From the NCBI GenBank assembly GCA_964535315.1, contig CAZHTS010000023.1:1-59703 (forward strand): a stretch of 59,703 nucleotides of DNA, written 5' to 3'. The position numbers and the translations under genes are program-made. The notes beneath the pieces were generated by a model, which did not search any database, was not told the DNA's origin, and was given only the letters and a program-made list of their open reading frames with translations. This stretch comes from CAZHTS01 sp964535315 (GTDB lineage: Bacteria > Chloroflexota > Anaerolineae > Anaerolineales > Anaerolineaceae). Positions 1 through 8,188 of the stretch are shown in pieces; position 1 is the first letter of the stretch, and every line of letters starts with the position of its first letter.

Positions 1-53
1 CCCAACCGGCAGGCAGCGGCGGTTTCTTAGCTCCCTTAAAGCGCACAAGGCGG

Positions 54-59
54 TATAAT
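54..59 (+). promoter_or_regulatory. Possible -10 element (TATAAT)
   Basis: A consensus TATAAT lies about 60 bases before the start of the SGNH-like lipoprotein gene. No convincing -35 hexamer stands 16-18 bases upstream and there is no TGn extension, so this rests on the -10 alone. Confidence 0.35.
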
Positions 60-119
60 GGGCCTGCTCGCACAACATCCCAGCCGTCTTCGCCATTCTT
101 TCAATCATCTGGAAACCGT

Positions 120-1121
120 ATGAAACCGTTCGTCTGGTTCTTGTCTCTTGTTGCGCTTTTTACCCTGGCCGCCTGTAGCGCGGCGCAGATGCAGCCCGCC
201 AGCGTGCACGCTCAGGTGCCGGAAACCGGCCCCCGCGTCACCGCCACCCCACCGCCAACCGCGGCGGCGGTGAACGCCATCCCCGCCGCCGCCACCGCTG
301 TGGCGCAGACTGCGGCCCCCACCGCCGCCGCCACCCCGCAGCTCTCGCCGACGCCGCGCCCCACCCTGGCCAAGAATGAATGGAAAAAGGCGCCGGTCAT
401 CCCCACCGTCAGCGAGCGGGCGCGCCAGATTTACCAGCACGGCCTGAGCCTGGGCAACAACCCGCAGCATTTCTCCAAAGTGGGCGACTGCCAGACGGTG
501 ATGCCCACCTTCCTGGGCGATCTCGACCGCGGCACAAAAATCTACAATCTCGGCACGTACACCACCTTACAACCGGCGGTGGATTACTTCGCCGGTTCGT
601 GGGGCCGGCGCAGCCTGGCGGCCAAAAACGGCCTGACCGCCAGCGCCGTGATGGTCGGCCTGTGGAACGACTGGAAGGAATGCAGCAAAAACGAGACCCC
701 GCTGGACTGCGAATACCGCATCCACCGCCCCAGCTTTGCCATCATCTCCTTTGGCACCAACGACATCTCCGGTTATGCGCCCTTTGAGGCCAAACTGCGC
801 CGGGTGATCGAGCACACCATCGAACTGGGCATCGTCCCTATCCTCAGCACCAAGGCCGACAACCTGGAAGGCAACCACGCCGTCAACGACACCATCGTAC
901 GCCTGGCCTACGAATACGACATCCCACTGTGGAACTTCTGGCTGGCGGTGCAGCCGCTGCCCGACCACGGCATGCGTTCACCCGCCCACCTGACGATGGG
1001 CACCGGCTTCTACGCCAATTTTTCCGATCCACAGAACATGAAAGCCGCCATGCCCATCCGCAACCTGACCGCCTTGCAGGCGATAGACGCCGTATGGCGC
1101 GGCGTGACGGAGACGCCGTAA
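120..1121 (+). CDS. SGNH/GDSL-like hydrolase lipoprotein
   Basis: Predicted exported lipoprotein with a C-terminal SGNH-hydrolase-like domain. The N-terminus has a Lys, a hydrophobic stretch and the lipobox LAAC (Cys19). Residues 25-85 are rich in Ala, Pro and Thr and look like a cell-surface linker. The domain follows: block I appears as GDCQ, where the family normally has GDS; block III appears as SFGTND (GxND); a late PAHL may supply the catalytic His. The substrate is unknown; the family hydrolyses esters, including acetyl groups on glycans. The gene stands alone and converges on the TPR/WD40 gene, leaving 11 bases between the stops. The Cys at the usual nucleophile position is odd. The fold assignment is moderately sure; the activity is not. 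Confidence 0.7.
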   Translation: MKPFVWFLSLVALFTLAACSAAQMQPASVHAQVPETGPRVTATPPPTAAAVNAIPAAATAVAQTAAPTAAATPQLSPTPRPTLAKNEWKKAPVIPTVSERARQIYQHGLSLGNNPQHFSKVGDCQTVMPTFLGDLDRGTKIYNLGTYTTLQPAVDYFAGSWGRRSLAAKNGLTASAVMVGLWNDWKECSKNETPLDCEYRIHRPSFAIISFGTNDISGYAPFEAKLRRVIEHTIELGIVPILSTKADNLEGNHAVNDTIVRLAYEYDIPLWNFWLAVQPLPDHGMRSPAHLTMGTGFYANFSDPQNMKAAMPIRNLTALQAIDAVWRGVTETP

Positions 1122-1132
1122 CAGCCGGCCGG

Positions 1133-3544
1133 CTAGGGTTTAAAACCCCAGAAGCGGATGGTGGCGTCTTCGCCAGACGAAACGAGCAGAGAACCATCCA
1201 GAGATATATCCAGGCTGGTAATCGCACCGGAATGCCCGTTTAAGCTGGCGAGCAGTTTGCCGCTGCCAACCTCCCAGACCTGGATGACGCCATCCTCCTG
1301 GCCAACGAACAACAGTTTTCCATACGCCGAAAAAATCATCTGGCGAGGAGCATTGCTGGTCAGGGTGGTCAGCAGTTGTCCGCTGTGCGCATCCCAAACT
1401 TTAACCAGCGGGTCTCCCTGAGCGACTGAGGCCAGCAGCCGGTCATCGTTGCTGAAGGCCAGGGCAGCAATGGGCTGTGTATGCCCGGATAGTTGCAGCG
1501 CGCTTCCGGAACCATCAATGGCCGCCACGCGAACCTGCCCCTCCCTCAGCCCTACGGCGACCCGACTGAGGGTGTGATCGGGTTTCAATACCACATCTAC
1601 CCAGTCTTGCTGGGGGTCAAAAGTTTGCACTACCTGCCTGCTGCCGATATCCCACACCGCCAGCATCGCGCCCCAGGCCGCCAGACGTTGGCCATCCTGG
1701 GAATATTGGGCGGAGCGAACAGAAAAGTTCTCGCCGGGATAGGGCAAATCCTGGTAACCGCGCGGCGACATATCTTGAGCCGACATCAAACGGATGGACT
1801 GCTTACAAGCCAGCGCGACCCATTGGCCATCCGGGCTGAACGCATAGGCGCTGGCATCGTCACTGCTGCTCTGGATATCACCGATGTACACCGCGGCAAT
1901 CGTCCCATCTAACGCATACCCCATCACCGACATCCATGCCGAGTCGGGGGCTGCCACCAGTTTGCCATCTGGGCGCAGCAAAACTGGTGGCAAGAATTTA
2001 AGCGGCTGCGGCCAGTCAGAATAAGCATACTGCTCCTGACTGTTGGGCGTATCGATTCTCAAGTTGATGTCGCTGCTGGCGTATATTAAATGGCTGCCAT
2101 CCCCGCTGGTTGCAAAAGGCTGATTGCGACCGGGCCCGGTCGCACTACCAATCTCGTTTCCTTGCAAATCAAAGAAATACAACCCTATCCCATTGCCGCT
2201 CCACACCTGGTTCCCGTTGTCCGTAAACCACAGATATTCTGGCACCGATCCCGCATCTTTTTGCCAGACGACCTGTTTGGCATTCAGATCATAGAGGACA
2301 ATTTTAGAGAAATTATTCACCCAACTCAGATGCCGGCCGTCCGGGCTGATAGCTGCCAGTTTGACATTCCCCAATTCTTTCAGATCCTGGTTAAGAGTCA
2401 AGAAGGATTCCCCGCTGGAAACATCCACCAACGTCAATTTTTCTTTATTCCACTCGGCGATGACAAAGCGGCCATCCGGCCAGGCCTGCACTTTGGAAAC
2501 ATCTTCGCTTTTGGGCAGATAAGTGGTCACGGGCTGGCGAGTAGACAGGTCATAAATCATGACCTCTTTCTTAGAGCGAACCGCCAGTTTTTTGGCGTCC
2601 GGGCTGAAAGTCAATTCTCCGCCCCCCTGAGCTTCAAAGATGGGCGCATCCACGCCGGTTTGCCAGACGAACACCCTGCCGCTTTCCAATGCGGCTGCCA
2701 GTTGGCGCCCATCAGGGCTGAAAGCAATCTGCTGGACGGCGCCGGAGACAGCGATGGTCTGGGCATTCTCCAATTTGCTGCCCGAGCGCAAGGTAATACC
2801 GATTGAAGTTCCCACGGCAATACTTTGGCCGTCTCGCGCCCAGTCCAGGGCGCGGATATTCCCTTCGCCCCAGCGCCCCAACGTCTTAATGCCGGCCGCG
2901 TTTTGAGGCGCCAGCGGTTTTAATCCATCCAGAAGCAGCGGAGCGCCGTACGATTGCGGTAGTCCCGGGTTGCCGGGTGCGCCGGCAGGCGCCGGCAGAG
3001 TGGCTGACGGCTGAGGTTGGCTGGCCGGCAGGGTCGACGCGGCGATGAGCGGGTTCTGAGGCAAAAAATAGTAATACCCCCCAACGGCAGCGCCGGCAGC
3101 GCTGAGCAGGCACACCATTACCAGCAAAACGACTGCCCACAACGGGAAAGAGCGCTTTTTTTGAGGGGCCGCGGCAGGCCGGGCTATGGAACGGCGGGCG
3201 GCTGAGGGCTGGTTGGCGGCGCGCCGGGGCGGCGGTGGCGTCTGTACGCTGGCATTTTGGGCAGGCTGCGCAGGGCGCGCCGTCTGAGCCGCAGCAGCGG
3301 GGGAAACAACCACGGAATGAAGTTTTGCCAACCCATCCAGCGCCGGGCGATTATTGGGGTTGATTTCGAGCACCTTTTTCAAACAAAACTCTCGCTTGTG
3401 CGGGTCGTCGACGCAGGCGCTCAACCACAACCAAGCCGGCTCATTGCGCGGGTTTTCTCGAAGCAGATCGCTAAAAATTCGCATGGCCCCGGCACGATCC
3501 CCAGAGCGATAAACCTGTATCCCTTTTTGTAAACGGTCGTCCAT
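1133..3544 (-). CDS. TPR-transmembrane-WD40 beta-propeller protein (paralog B)
   Basis: 803 residues. Residues 1-75 form a TPR-like helical module containing AWLWLSACVDDP and EINPNN. A Pro/Ala-rich, positively charged linker follows (about 80-132), then one membrane segment at about 134-160. From about 220 to the end there are many WD40-type blades, for example VKVWDAHSGQLL and IQVWEVGSGKLL. Positive charge before the membrane segment suggests a cytoplasmic TPR and an external propeller; that topology is inferred. The family usually acts as a protein-interaction scaffold and no catalytic motif is seen. It is last in a minus-strand group, 24 bases after the PEGA gene, with an AAAGGA ribosome site before ATG. 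From residue 677 almost to the C-terminus it is identical to the paralog at 8189-10387. Confidence 0.85.
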   Translation of the reverse strand: MDDRLQKGIQVYRSGDRAGAMRIFSDLLRENPRNEPAWLWLSACVDDPHKREFCLKKVLEINPNNRPALDGLAKLHSVVVSPAAAAQTARPAQPAQNASVQTPPPPRRAANQPSAARRSIARPAAAPQKKRSFPLWAVVLLVMVCLLSAAGAAVGGYYYFLPQNPLIAASTLPASQPQPSATLPAPAGAPGNPGLPQSYGAPLLLDGLKPLAPQNAAGIKTLGRWGEGNIRALDWARDGQSIAVGTSIGITLRSGSKLENAQTIAVSGAVQQIAFSPDGRQLAAALESGRVFVWQTGVDAPIFEAQGGGELTFSPDAKKLAVRSKKEVMIYDLSTRQPVTTYLPKSEDVSKVQAWPDGRFVIAEWNKEKLTLVDVSSGESFLTLNQDLKELGNVKLAAISPDGRHLSWVNNFSKIVLYDLNAKQVVWQKDAGSVPEYLWFTDNGNQVWSGNGIGLYFFDLQGNEIGSATGPGRNQPFATSGDGSHLIYASSDINLRIDTPNSQEQYAYSDWPQPLKFLPPVLLRPDGKLVAAPDSAWMSVMGYALDGTIAAVYIGDIQSSSDDASAYAFSPDGQWVALACKQSIRLMSAQDMSPRGYQDLPYPGENFSVRSAQYSQDGQRLAAWGAMLAVWDIGSRQVVQTFDPQQDWVDVVLKPDHTLSRVAVGLREGQVRVAAIDGSGSALQLSGHTQPIAALAFSNDDRLLASVAQGDPLVKVWDAHSGQLLTTLTSNAPRQMIFSAYGKLLFVGQEDGVIQVWEVGSGKLLASLNGHSGAITSLDISLDGSLLVSSGEDATIRFWGFKP
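1160..1516 (-). repeat. 357-bp perfect direct duplication, copy 1
   Basis: Every base of this block matches 8216-8572 at a constant offset of 7056. The first mismatches are at 1159 on one side and at 1517 and 1519 on the other. It encodes the last propeller blades of the TPR-WD40 protein. Outside the block the two genes are clearly diverged. Confidence 0.95.
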
Positions 3545-3568
3545 AGGGTATCCTTTTGAAATGAGAGA

Positions 3569-4831
3569 TCACTGCGATAACATCAACAGGTATAAATCGC
3601 CAAACGAATTACTCCAGGCCAGGTGACGCCCATCCGGGGCAATTGTCATCTCGGCGATGTGTCCGGTGGCTGTTTGCGCCTCGGACAACAATTGAACGGT
3701 GTCATTGAATGGATCCCACTGCCAGAAAACGGGCCCTCCGGCAGCCGGACGAAAACGGCCCAGCACCAATCCACCGCCCCCCGGCTGCCAGACAAAGGCC
3801 TCGCCGGGGTCTTCCAAACGGGCGATTTCCGGCTCGGTCTCCTGTGCACGGCCAGAAACCAGATGCAACGCACCATCCGCGCCGATAAAAGCCAGCATGT
3901 CGTCTTGGGTGGGCTGCCAGCGAGCAGAATGCCCCGGTATCTTGCGGCTGAGGTTCCAGGCGCCTTTGGCGCGCCGCCAGATTTCGAGTGTTTCACCATT
4001 TTGCACGGCCAGCCAGTCGCCCGAAACAGACAGGCTGGCGGAACGACCATAAGCCGGTTCGCTCTGTCCGGTTAAAGGCTCGGCCACAAACCGCCCCTCT
4101 GCATCCGCATGCCATAATTGGATGACCCCAACCTCGTTGGGGGTGCCAGGAATGCCGAGCACATAAGGGGTGGGCTTCGCCGGCGCCCAAAACAGCAAAC
4201 CGGTATAGGCGAGAGGTTTTGCCTCGCCTGATACGATCCATTCCATCTCCGTACCTTCATCCACGTTCACCCCCGCCAATATCTGCGCGCCGTCCGGCGA
4301 GTAGCTCAACAGAAAAGGCTGTCCAAAGAACGCAAAAACATCTTGGGCGCCGCTGACCTCAGGGGCCAGGCGCTGGATGAAACCTCTATCCTGGTTATAA
4401 AACAACAACGTGCCATCTGACGACCAGAACAAGAAATGCGCCCCACTGGCAACCGGCTGCTGGGAGGTAGAACATCGCAACAGGGGTGCCAGCCGGACTT
4501 CAGGCATATCCTGAGCGAACGTAATGGTTTCCTGCCAGGCAGCACAGCCGGGCGCGACAAGGCGTAACCGGTGTGTTCCATTGTCCGGCGTATACGCCAG
4601 CGGTGTATGGCCAATGGCCTTTTCGTCCAGGAAAACCTGAGCGCCAGTTGGCTGGCTTTCCACATACAAACCGGGCGGACGTTTCATGAAGACCCTGGAG
4701 AGAAGCGGCAGGTCGATCACCCGCAGAGAACTTCCGCCCCAAACTGCGGCAGCGCTAATCAGACAGGTAGCCAGAAACAGCAAGACAGGAAAAGGCAGTA
4801 AAGTGGAAAATCTGGAGCGGGTAGGAGACAT
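3569..4831 (-). CDS. PEGA-domain beta-propeller membrane protein
   Basis: 420 residues. An N-terminal hydrophobic segment at about 12-32 can anchor or export the protein. A PEGA domain follows at about 53-107, with the typical signatures VESQPTGAQVFLDE, IGHTPL and HRLRLVAPG. The rest is a WD40/PD40-like repeat region with repeated motifs such as FLFWSSDGTLL, LSYSPDGAQ and IAPDGRHLAWS. PEGA domains are found in surface and cell-wall-associated proteins, so an extracytoplasmic scaffold role is likely; no enzyme motif is visible. It starts 3 bases after the stop of the M23 lipoprotein gene and is surely co-transcribed with it. The ATG at 4831 is the only start that leaves the hydrophobic segment near the N-terminus. 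Confidence 0.8.
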   Translation of the reverse strand: MSPTRSRFSTLLPFPVLLFLATCLISAAAVWGGSSLRVIDLPLLSRVFMKRPPGLYVESQPTGAQVFLDEKAIGHTPLAYTPDNGTHRLRLVAPGCAAWQETITFAQDMPEVRLAPLLRCSTSQQPVASGAHFLFWSSDGTLLFYNQDRGFIQRLAPEVSGAQDVFAFFGQPFLLSYSPDGAQILAGVNVDEGTEMEWIVSGEAKPLAYTGLLFWAPAKPTPYVLGIPGTPNEVGVIQLWHADAEGRFVAEPLTGQSEPAYGRSASLSVSGDWLAVQNGETLEIWRRAKGAWNLSRKIPGHSARWQPTQDDMLAFIGADGALHLVSGRAQETEPEIARLEDPGEAFVWQPGGGGLVLGRFRPAAGGPVFWQWDPFNDTVQLLSEAQTATGHIAEMTIAPDGRHLAWSNSFGDLYLLMLSQ

Positions 4832-4834
4832 GGC

Positions 4835-6379
4835 TTATTGGGGACAGGCGGGTACAGACATCGCAGGAGGCATCACAACCTGGCAAGATTTTGGAAAAGT
4901 ACATTTCCCGGTGAACAGGCAGAAAGAAGTACCGCCTGCCGTCCAATCAACTTTGACCTGCGACCAATCGGAAATGTTCCAATAATTTGCAATTCCCTGG
5001 TCTTCGCCGAACTCGGCGCTGGTATGGTTACCAGCCAGCGTCATGCAGGGTGGGGGGTTCAGGTTGATCACTGGGCCACAGATATCCAGGATGCGATTAT
5101 TTTTATCGCGCTCGCACTGGCGACTGGGATCCTGACGACTGCCACCCCGCCACACAAAAGCGCTGACATGCAGATGATAGCCGGTGCCGGTGCCGGTATT
5201 CCCCACGGTGCCGATCACAGTTGCGGGGGATACAGATTGGCCTGGTTTTACAAACACCTTCTGCATGTGATAATAAACGCTGGCCCAATCCCCGTGATCG
5301 ATCTTAATGCGCTGGGTACCATTTGAGGTTGGAGAGCTGTTATACACCACACCCACTGCCACCGGGTGAATCTCAACGCCCTGGCCGATGGCAATATCCA
5401 ATCCATTGTGATAACTGACATTGGCCGGGCAGCCACATTTATGCCCCCAATGACAATCATTACGTCCATACCATGAAGTAATCGTTCCCTTCTTGATCTC
5501 CGGGACATAGCTGCCATTCTGAACAGAACCAAACGGCCACTCAAGTTTGAGCGGAGCCACCTGTAGCACAAACTCGACCGCCGGGATTTGCGTCTCCAGT
5601 CCGGCGACCACCAGCTCCACCTGATGCTGACCGACCGGCAGGCGTACATCTGCCATACTCCAGGAACCCTTACTTTGCACCTCGGCCTGCTTTAAAAGTA
5701 CAGCTACAGGGGTCTTTTCTATCAATTTCAGGCAAAAACCAGCAGCGGCAGAACCATCCAGCGGGATGGTGGCAAAATCTTGTCGGGCAATAAAAGTCTG
5801 TTTCTGGCGCTGCTCGAGATTCTGAATGGCAGGCATCAGGCGCGTGGGAGCAATCGCCAACAAATTACTTAAGCCGCTTTCACCATCCTGGGTAACCTGA
5901 GTGGCGGCTAACAGAGCGGCGCCGGGCGCGTTCACCACCACTTCCCAGGTACCATCGGCGCGCACCTCAGTTTCGGCCAGTATGGATTGAGGGGTGAAGC
6001 CATCTACACACCCCGCCGGTTGGAGGCGATAAAGGCGCACGCGGCTAGGCGGAGCGGCGGCGTCGATCGAGCGCCGGGGTTCACTCAGGCTCTTACAACG
6101 GGCAATGCTGGCAGGTGTATCGCCATAGCCGCCAACCGTCAGCTGGCCGCCCATTTCGGGCGGCACATCCGGATGGGTGATGCGCGGCGAGGGCGCCAAC
6201 TTAAACGGCAAGACGCGCAGCTGCTGCATCAGACATTGAAAGTCTTCATTCATCGCTGTAATCGGAGGTTGCAAACGTTGATCCTTGGGATCGACATTCG
6301 CCTGGCAGGCCAGTTGTGCGCCCCATAAGAAAAGCGCCACCAGGGCAAAGGACAAACGCCGGGAAAACGTAATTTTCAC
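4835..6379 (-). CDS. M23-family (LytM/lysostaphin-type) peptidase lipoprotein
   Basis: 514 residues. A signal peptide ends in the lipobox QLAC (Cys25), predicting a lipid-anchored extracytoplasmic protein. Residues 110-280 hold two beta-rich regions. The M23 domain spans about 295-410 with the zinc and catalytic residues in order: H324-x3-D328 (HNGLD), H371 (YYHM), and H402-x-H404 (HLH). These glycyl-glycine endopeptidases cut peptidoglycan cross-bridges. All key residues are present, so an active enzyme is likely. Several Cys pairs near the domain (C309, C315, C317) and in the C-terminal extension (C422, C434, C445, C487, C493, C499) suggest disulfides. Its ATG overlaps the TGA of the upstream TPR/LppM gene by 4 bases, indicating coupled translation. 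Confidence 0.87.
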   Translation of the reverse strand: MKITFSRRLSFALVALFLWGAQLACQANVDPKDQRLQPPITAMNEDFQCLMQQLRVLPFKLAPSPRITHPDVPPEMGGQLTVGGYGDTPASIARCKSLSEPRRSIDAAAPPSRVRLYRLQPAGCVDGFTPQSILAETEVRADGTWEVVVNAPGAALLAATQVTQDGESGLSNLLAIAPTRLMPAIQNLEQRQKQTFIARQDFATIPLDGSAAAGFCLKLIEKTPVAVLLKQAEVQSKGSWSMADVRLPVGQHQVELVVAGLETQIPAVEFVLQVAPLKLEWPFGSVQNGSYVPEIKKGTITSWYGRNDCHWGHKCGCPANVSYHNGLDIAIGQGVEIHPVAVGVVYNSSPTSNGTQRIKIDHGDWASVYYHMQKVFVKPGQSVSPATVIGTVGNTGTGTGYHLHVSAFVWRGGSRQDPSRQCERDKNNRILDICGPVINLNPPPCMTLAGNHTSAEFGEDQGIANYWNISDWSQVKVDWTAGGTSFCLFTGKCTFPKSCQVVMPPAMSVPACPQ

Positions 6380-8082
6380 GCCGTTTTCCTCCTGTTCGGC
6401 AGAACCAGCCCGACCGCCAATACAATCGTAAAGAACACGAAACCACCCGCCACCCCATACCAGGCCAATCGCCCCGGTCCGGCGCCGGCCGGAGGCAGCC
6501 AGCTTTCAACGATTACAGGCGTGCGTTGGTTCATCGGGATTTCCCAGCGCAAGCCACCGCCAGCCAGCGTACCGCCGTTATGGTAACGCACTGCGCCGGG
6601 CATTACCACTCTGTAGCTGAATTGAATCTGATTCAACTGATCGCGAATAGCCCCCATTGCAGCCGGGTCAACCTCGTTTGAAAACTGGTAAAGCTGCGTC
6701 GTATCGAGCATGGCCTGATAGCGCAAAACAAGGTATCCGTCCTGTTGGTAACGTTGGACGGCCACCCAGCTTCCCTCATCGCCGGCCAGCGGTTGCGCCT
6801 CCTGGCTCAGAACCACATCGCTGCGCTGCAAGAAAATCACTTCCTGGTCACCTTGAGAGTAGCTGTCCAATTGCAATCCTGCGGCACGCAGACGATGCAG
6901 ACTGGTATCCAGGTAGCCGGCCATGCCAGGCACCTTACGTAAGAAGTCCAGGTTTTCCTTGCTTTCCTCAATTTGCATCTGGATCGTTCCCTCGCCCTCT
7001 TCTTGCAACACGGTGGTGAAATCGATGCGGCAACCTGCCAGCAAGAAACCAGGCAACAGGATGGCCAGCATCGTCGAACGCGGCCGCCGGGAAAGGGCGA
7101 TGCGGCGACACGCTTGCCCCCACAAGTACACGCTGATACCAAGCAACGCCCACAAACTAAGGGCAACGACGGCGCGCCAGAAAATAAAGGCGGTGGTCTG
7201 TGGGGCCCGCAGCGCCGGCGAGAGCCGCTCCAGACGATAGGCAATCATTCCGCTGCTGCCAGCGACTGGCAGTATTCCTTCAACTTTTAACAAATCACCC
7301 GGGCGCACATGCCCGATATAGCCGCGATACAATACCACAACGGTTTGCTCGCCTGTCTGTAAATCCAAAGCGAACGCCAGCGGCTGCCCCGCACCGTCTC
7401 TTTCAAAAACCGAGCCATCCAGTAGTTCACCAGACAAAACAACCACTGGCTGAGAAATGGTCGCCTGGGATGGATTACCGCCGGGGGCCGGGTACATCGC
7501 GGCCAGCGGGTTGAGCAGTTCGTACGTTTTAGAAGACGGGGCGCTCGCCAGCCAATCCGGCGAGTCGCGCTGATCCAATACCGGCATCATACCCGTTGGT
7601 TGAAGGGCGTAGAGAATACCGCCAGTCAACACAAGCAACAAAGCGGTCAGCCAAAAATGGATCCACGTGTAGCGCCGAAAAGATAAGACATTGGAAGGGG
7701 CAGGGCTCGCCCGCCGGGGGCGGGCAGGCGGATGCTGTAATGGCGCCGGCGAGGACGGCTTTTCGGTTTTTTCCTCTGCCGGCAGTGGTGACCGCGGCGA
7801 TGAAACCATCGCAACTTGCTGGTGCGGTTCTACCGGCCCACGTACCCCTGGCTCAAGTTCAGCCAGTGCCTGACGCGCCCGCGAATTTTGTGGATTGAGA
7901 GCCAAAGCCCGCTGCAAACAATCTCGTTTTTGTTGGGGGTCATCCACACAAAGACTGAGCAACAACCAGGCCTGTTCATCTGCCGCATTTTCACTTAATG
8001 CTCGCGCCAAATATTGTCTGGCCTGAACACGATTTCCCGCCTGAACCGCCTGAGCGCCCGCCATTGTCCATTGAGTCGCCAT
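6376..8082 (-). CDS. TPR membrane protein with LppM-like (DUF3153-type) domain
   Basis: 568 residues. Residues 1-78 form the same TPR-like module as both propeller proteins (AWLLLSLCVDDP, ALNPQN). A basic Pro-rich linker follows, then membrane segments at about 141-161 and about 297-322, and a hydrophobic stretch ending in LLAGC near 350. Between the first two segments lies a small beta domain that may be OB-fold-like (RPGDLLKVEGIL). After LLAGC comes a region resembling the LppM/DUF3153 domain of actinobacterial lipoproteins, then a final membrane helix at about 538-562. The internal LLAGC-RIDFTT looks like the start of an LppM lipoprotein fused in frame to an upstream membrane protein. First gene of the M23 operon; GAGGG precedes the ATG. 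The function is unknown. Confidence 0.72.
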   Translation of the reverse strand: MATQWTMAGAQAVQAGNRVQARQYLARALSENAADEQAWLLLSLCVDDPQQKRDCLQRALALNPQNSRARQALAELEPGVRGPVEPHQQVAMVSSPRSPLPAEEKTEKPSSPAPLQHPPARPRRASPAPSNVLSFRRYTWIHFWLTALLLVLTGGILYALQPTGMMPVLDQRDSPDWLASAPSSKTYELLNPLAAMYPAPGGNPSQATISQPVVVLSGELLDGSVFERDGAGQPLAFALDLQTGEQTVVVLYRGYIGHVRPGDLLKVEGILPVAGSSGMIAYRLERLSPALRAPQTTAFIFWRAVVALSLWALLGISVYLWGQACRRIALSRRPRSTMLAILLPGFLLAGCRIDFTTVLQEEGEGTIQMQIEESKENLDFLRKVPGMAGYLDTSLHRLRAAGLQLDSYSQGDQEVIFLQRSDVVLSQEAQPLAGDEGSWVAVQRYQQDGYLVLRYQAMLDTTQLYQFSNEVDPAAMGAIRDQLNQIQFSYRVVMPGAVRYHNGGTLAGGGLRWEIPMNQRTPVIVESWLPPAGAGPGRLAWYGVAGGFVFFTIVLAVGLVLPNRRKTA

Positions 8083-8114
8083 ACACCCTCGAACGGTAAG
8101 CCAGTATGGCCTTT

Positions 8115-8123
8115 ATTATAACA
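8115..8123 (-). promoter_or_regulatory. Extended -10 promoter of the TPR/M23/PEGA operon
   Basis: On the minus strand this reads TGTTATAAT, a full extended -10. Transcription would start near 8107, giving a 25-base leader that holds a GAGGG ribosome site before the ATG at 8082. No good -35 is seen, which is usual for extended -10 promoters. Confidence 0.6.
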
Positions 8124-8188
8124 GAGACCCCGGCAAAACAGCAGGAAGCTACATCCCCACCGCTGGCGAACCCTTAACGGTCTGCCGG

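Noticed and set aside
1123..1134. Terminator between the convergent SGNH and TPR-WD40 genes
   Set aside because: AGCCGGCCGGCT is a loopless palindrome without a T-run and overlaps the minus-strand stop.
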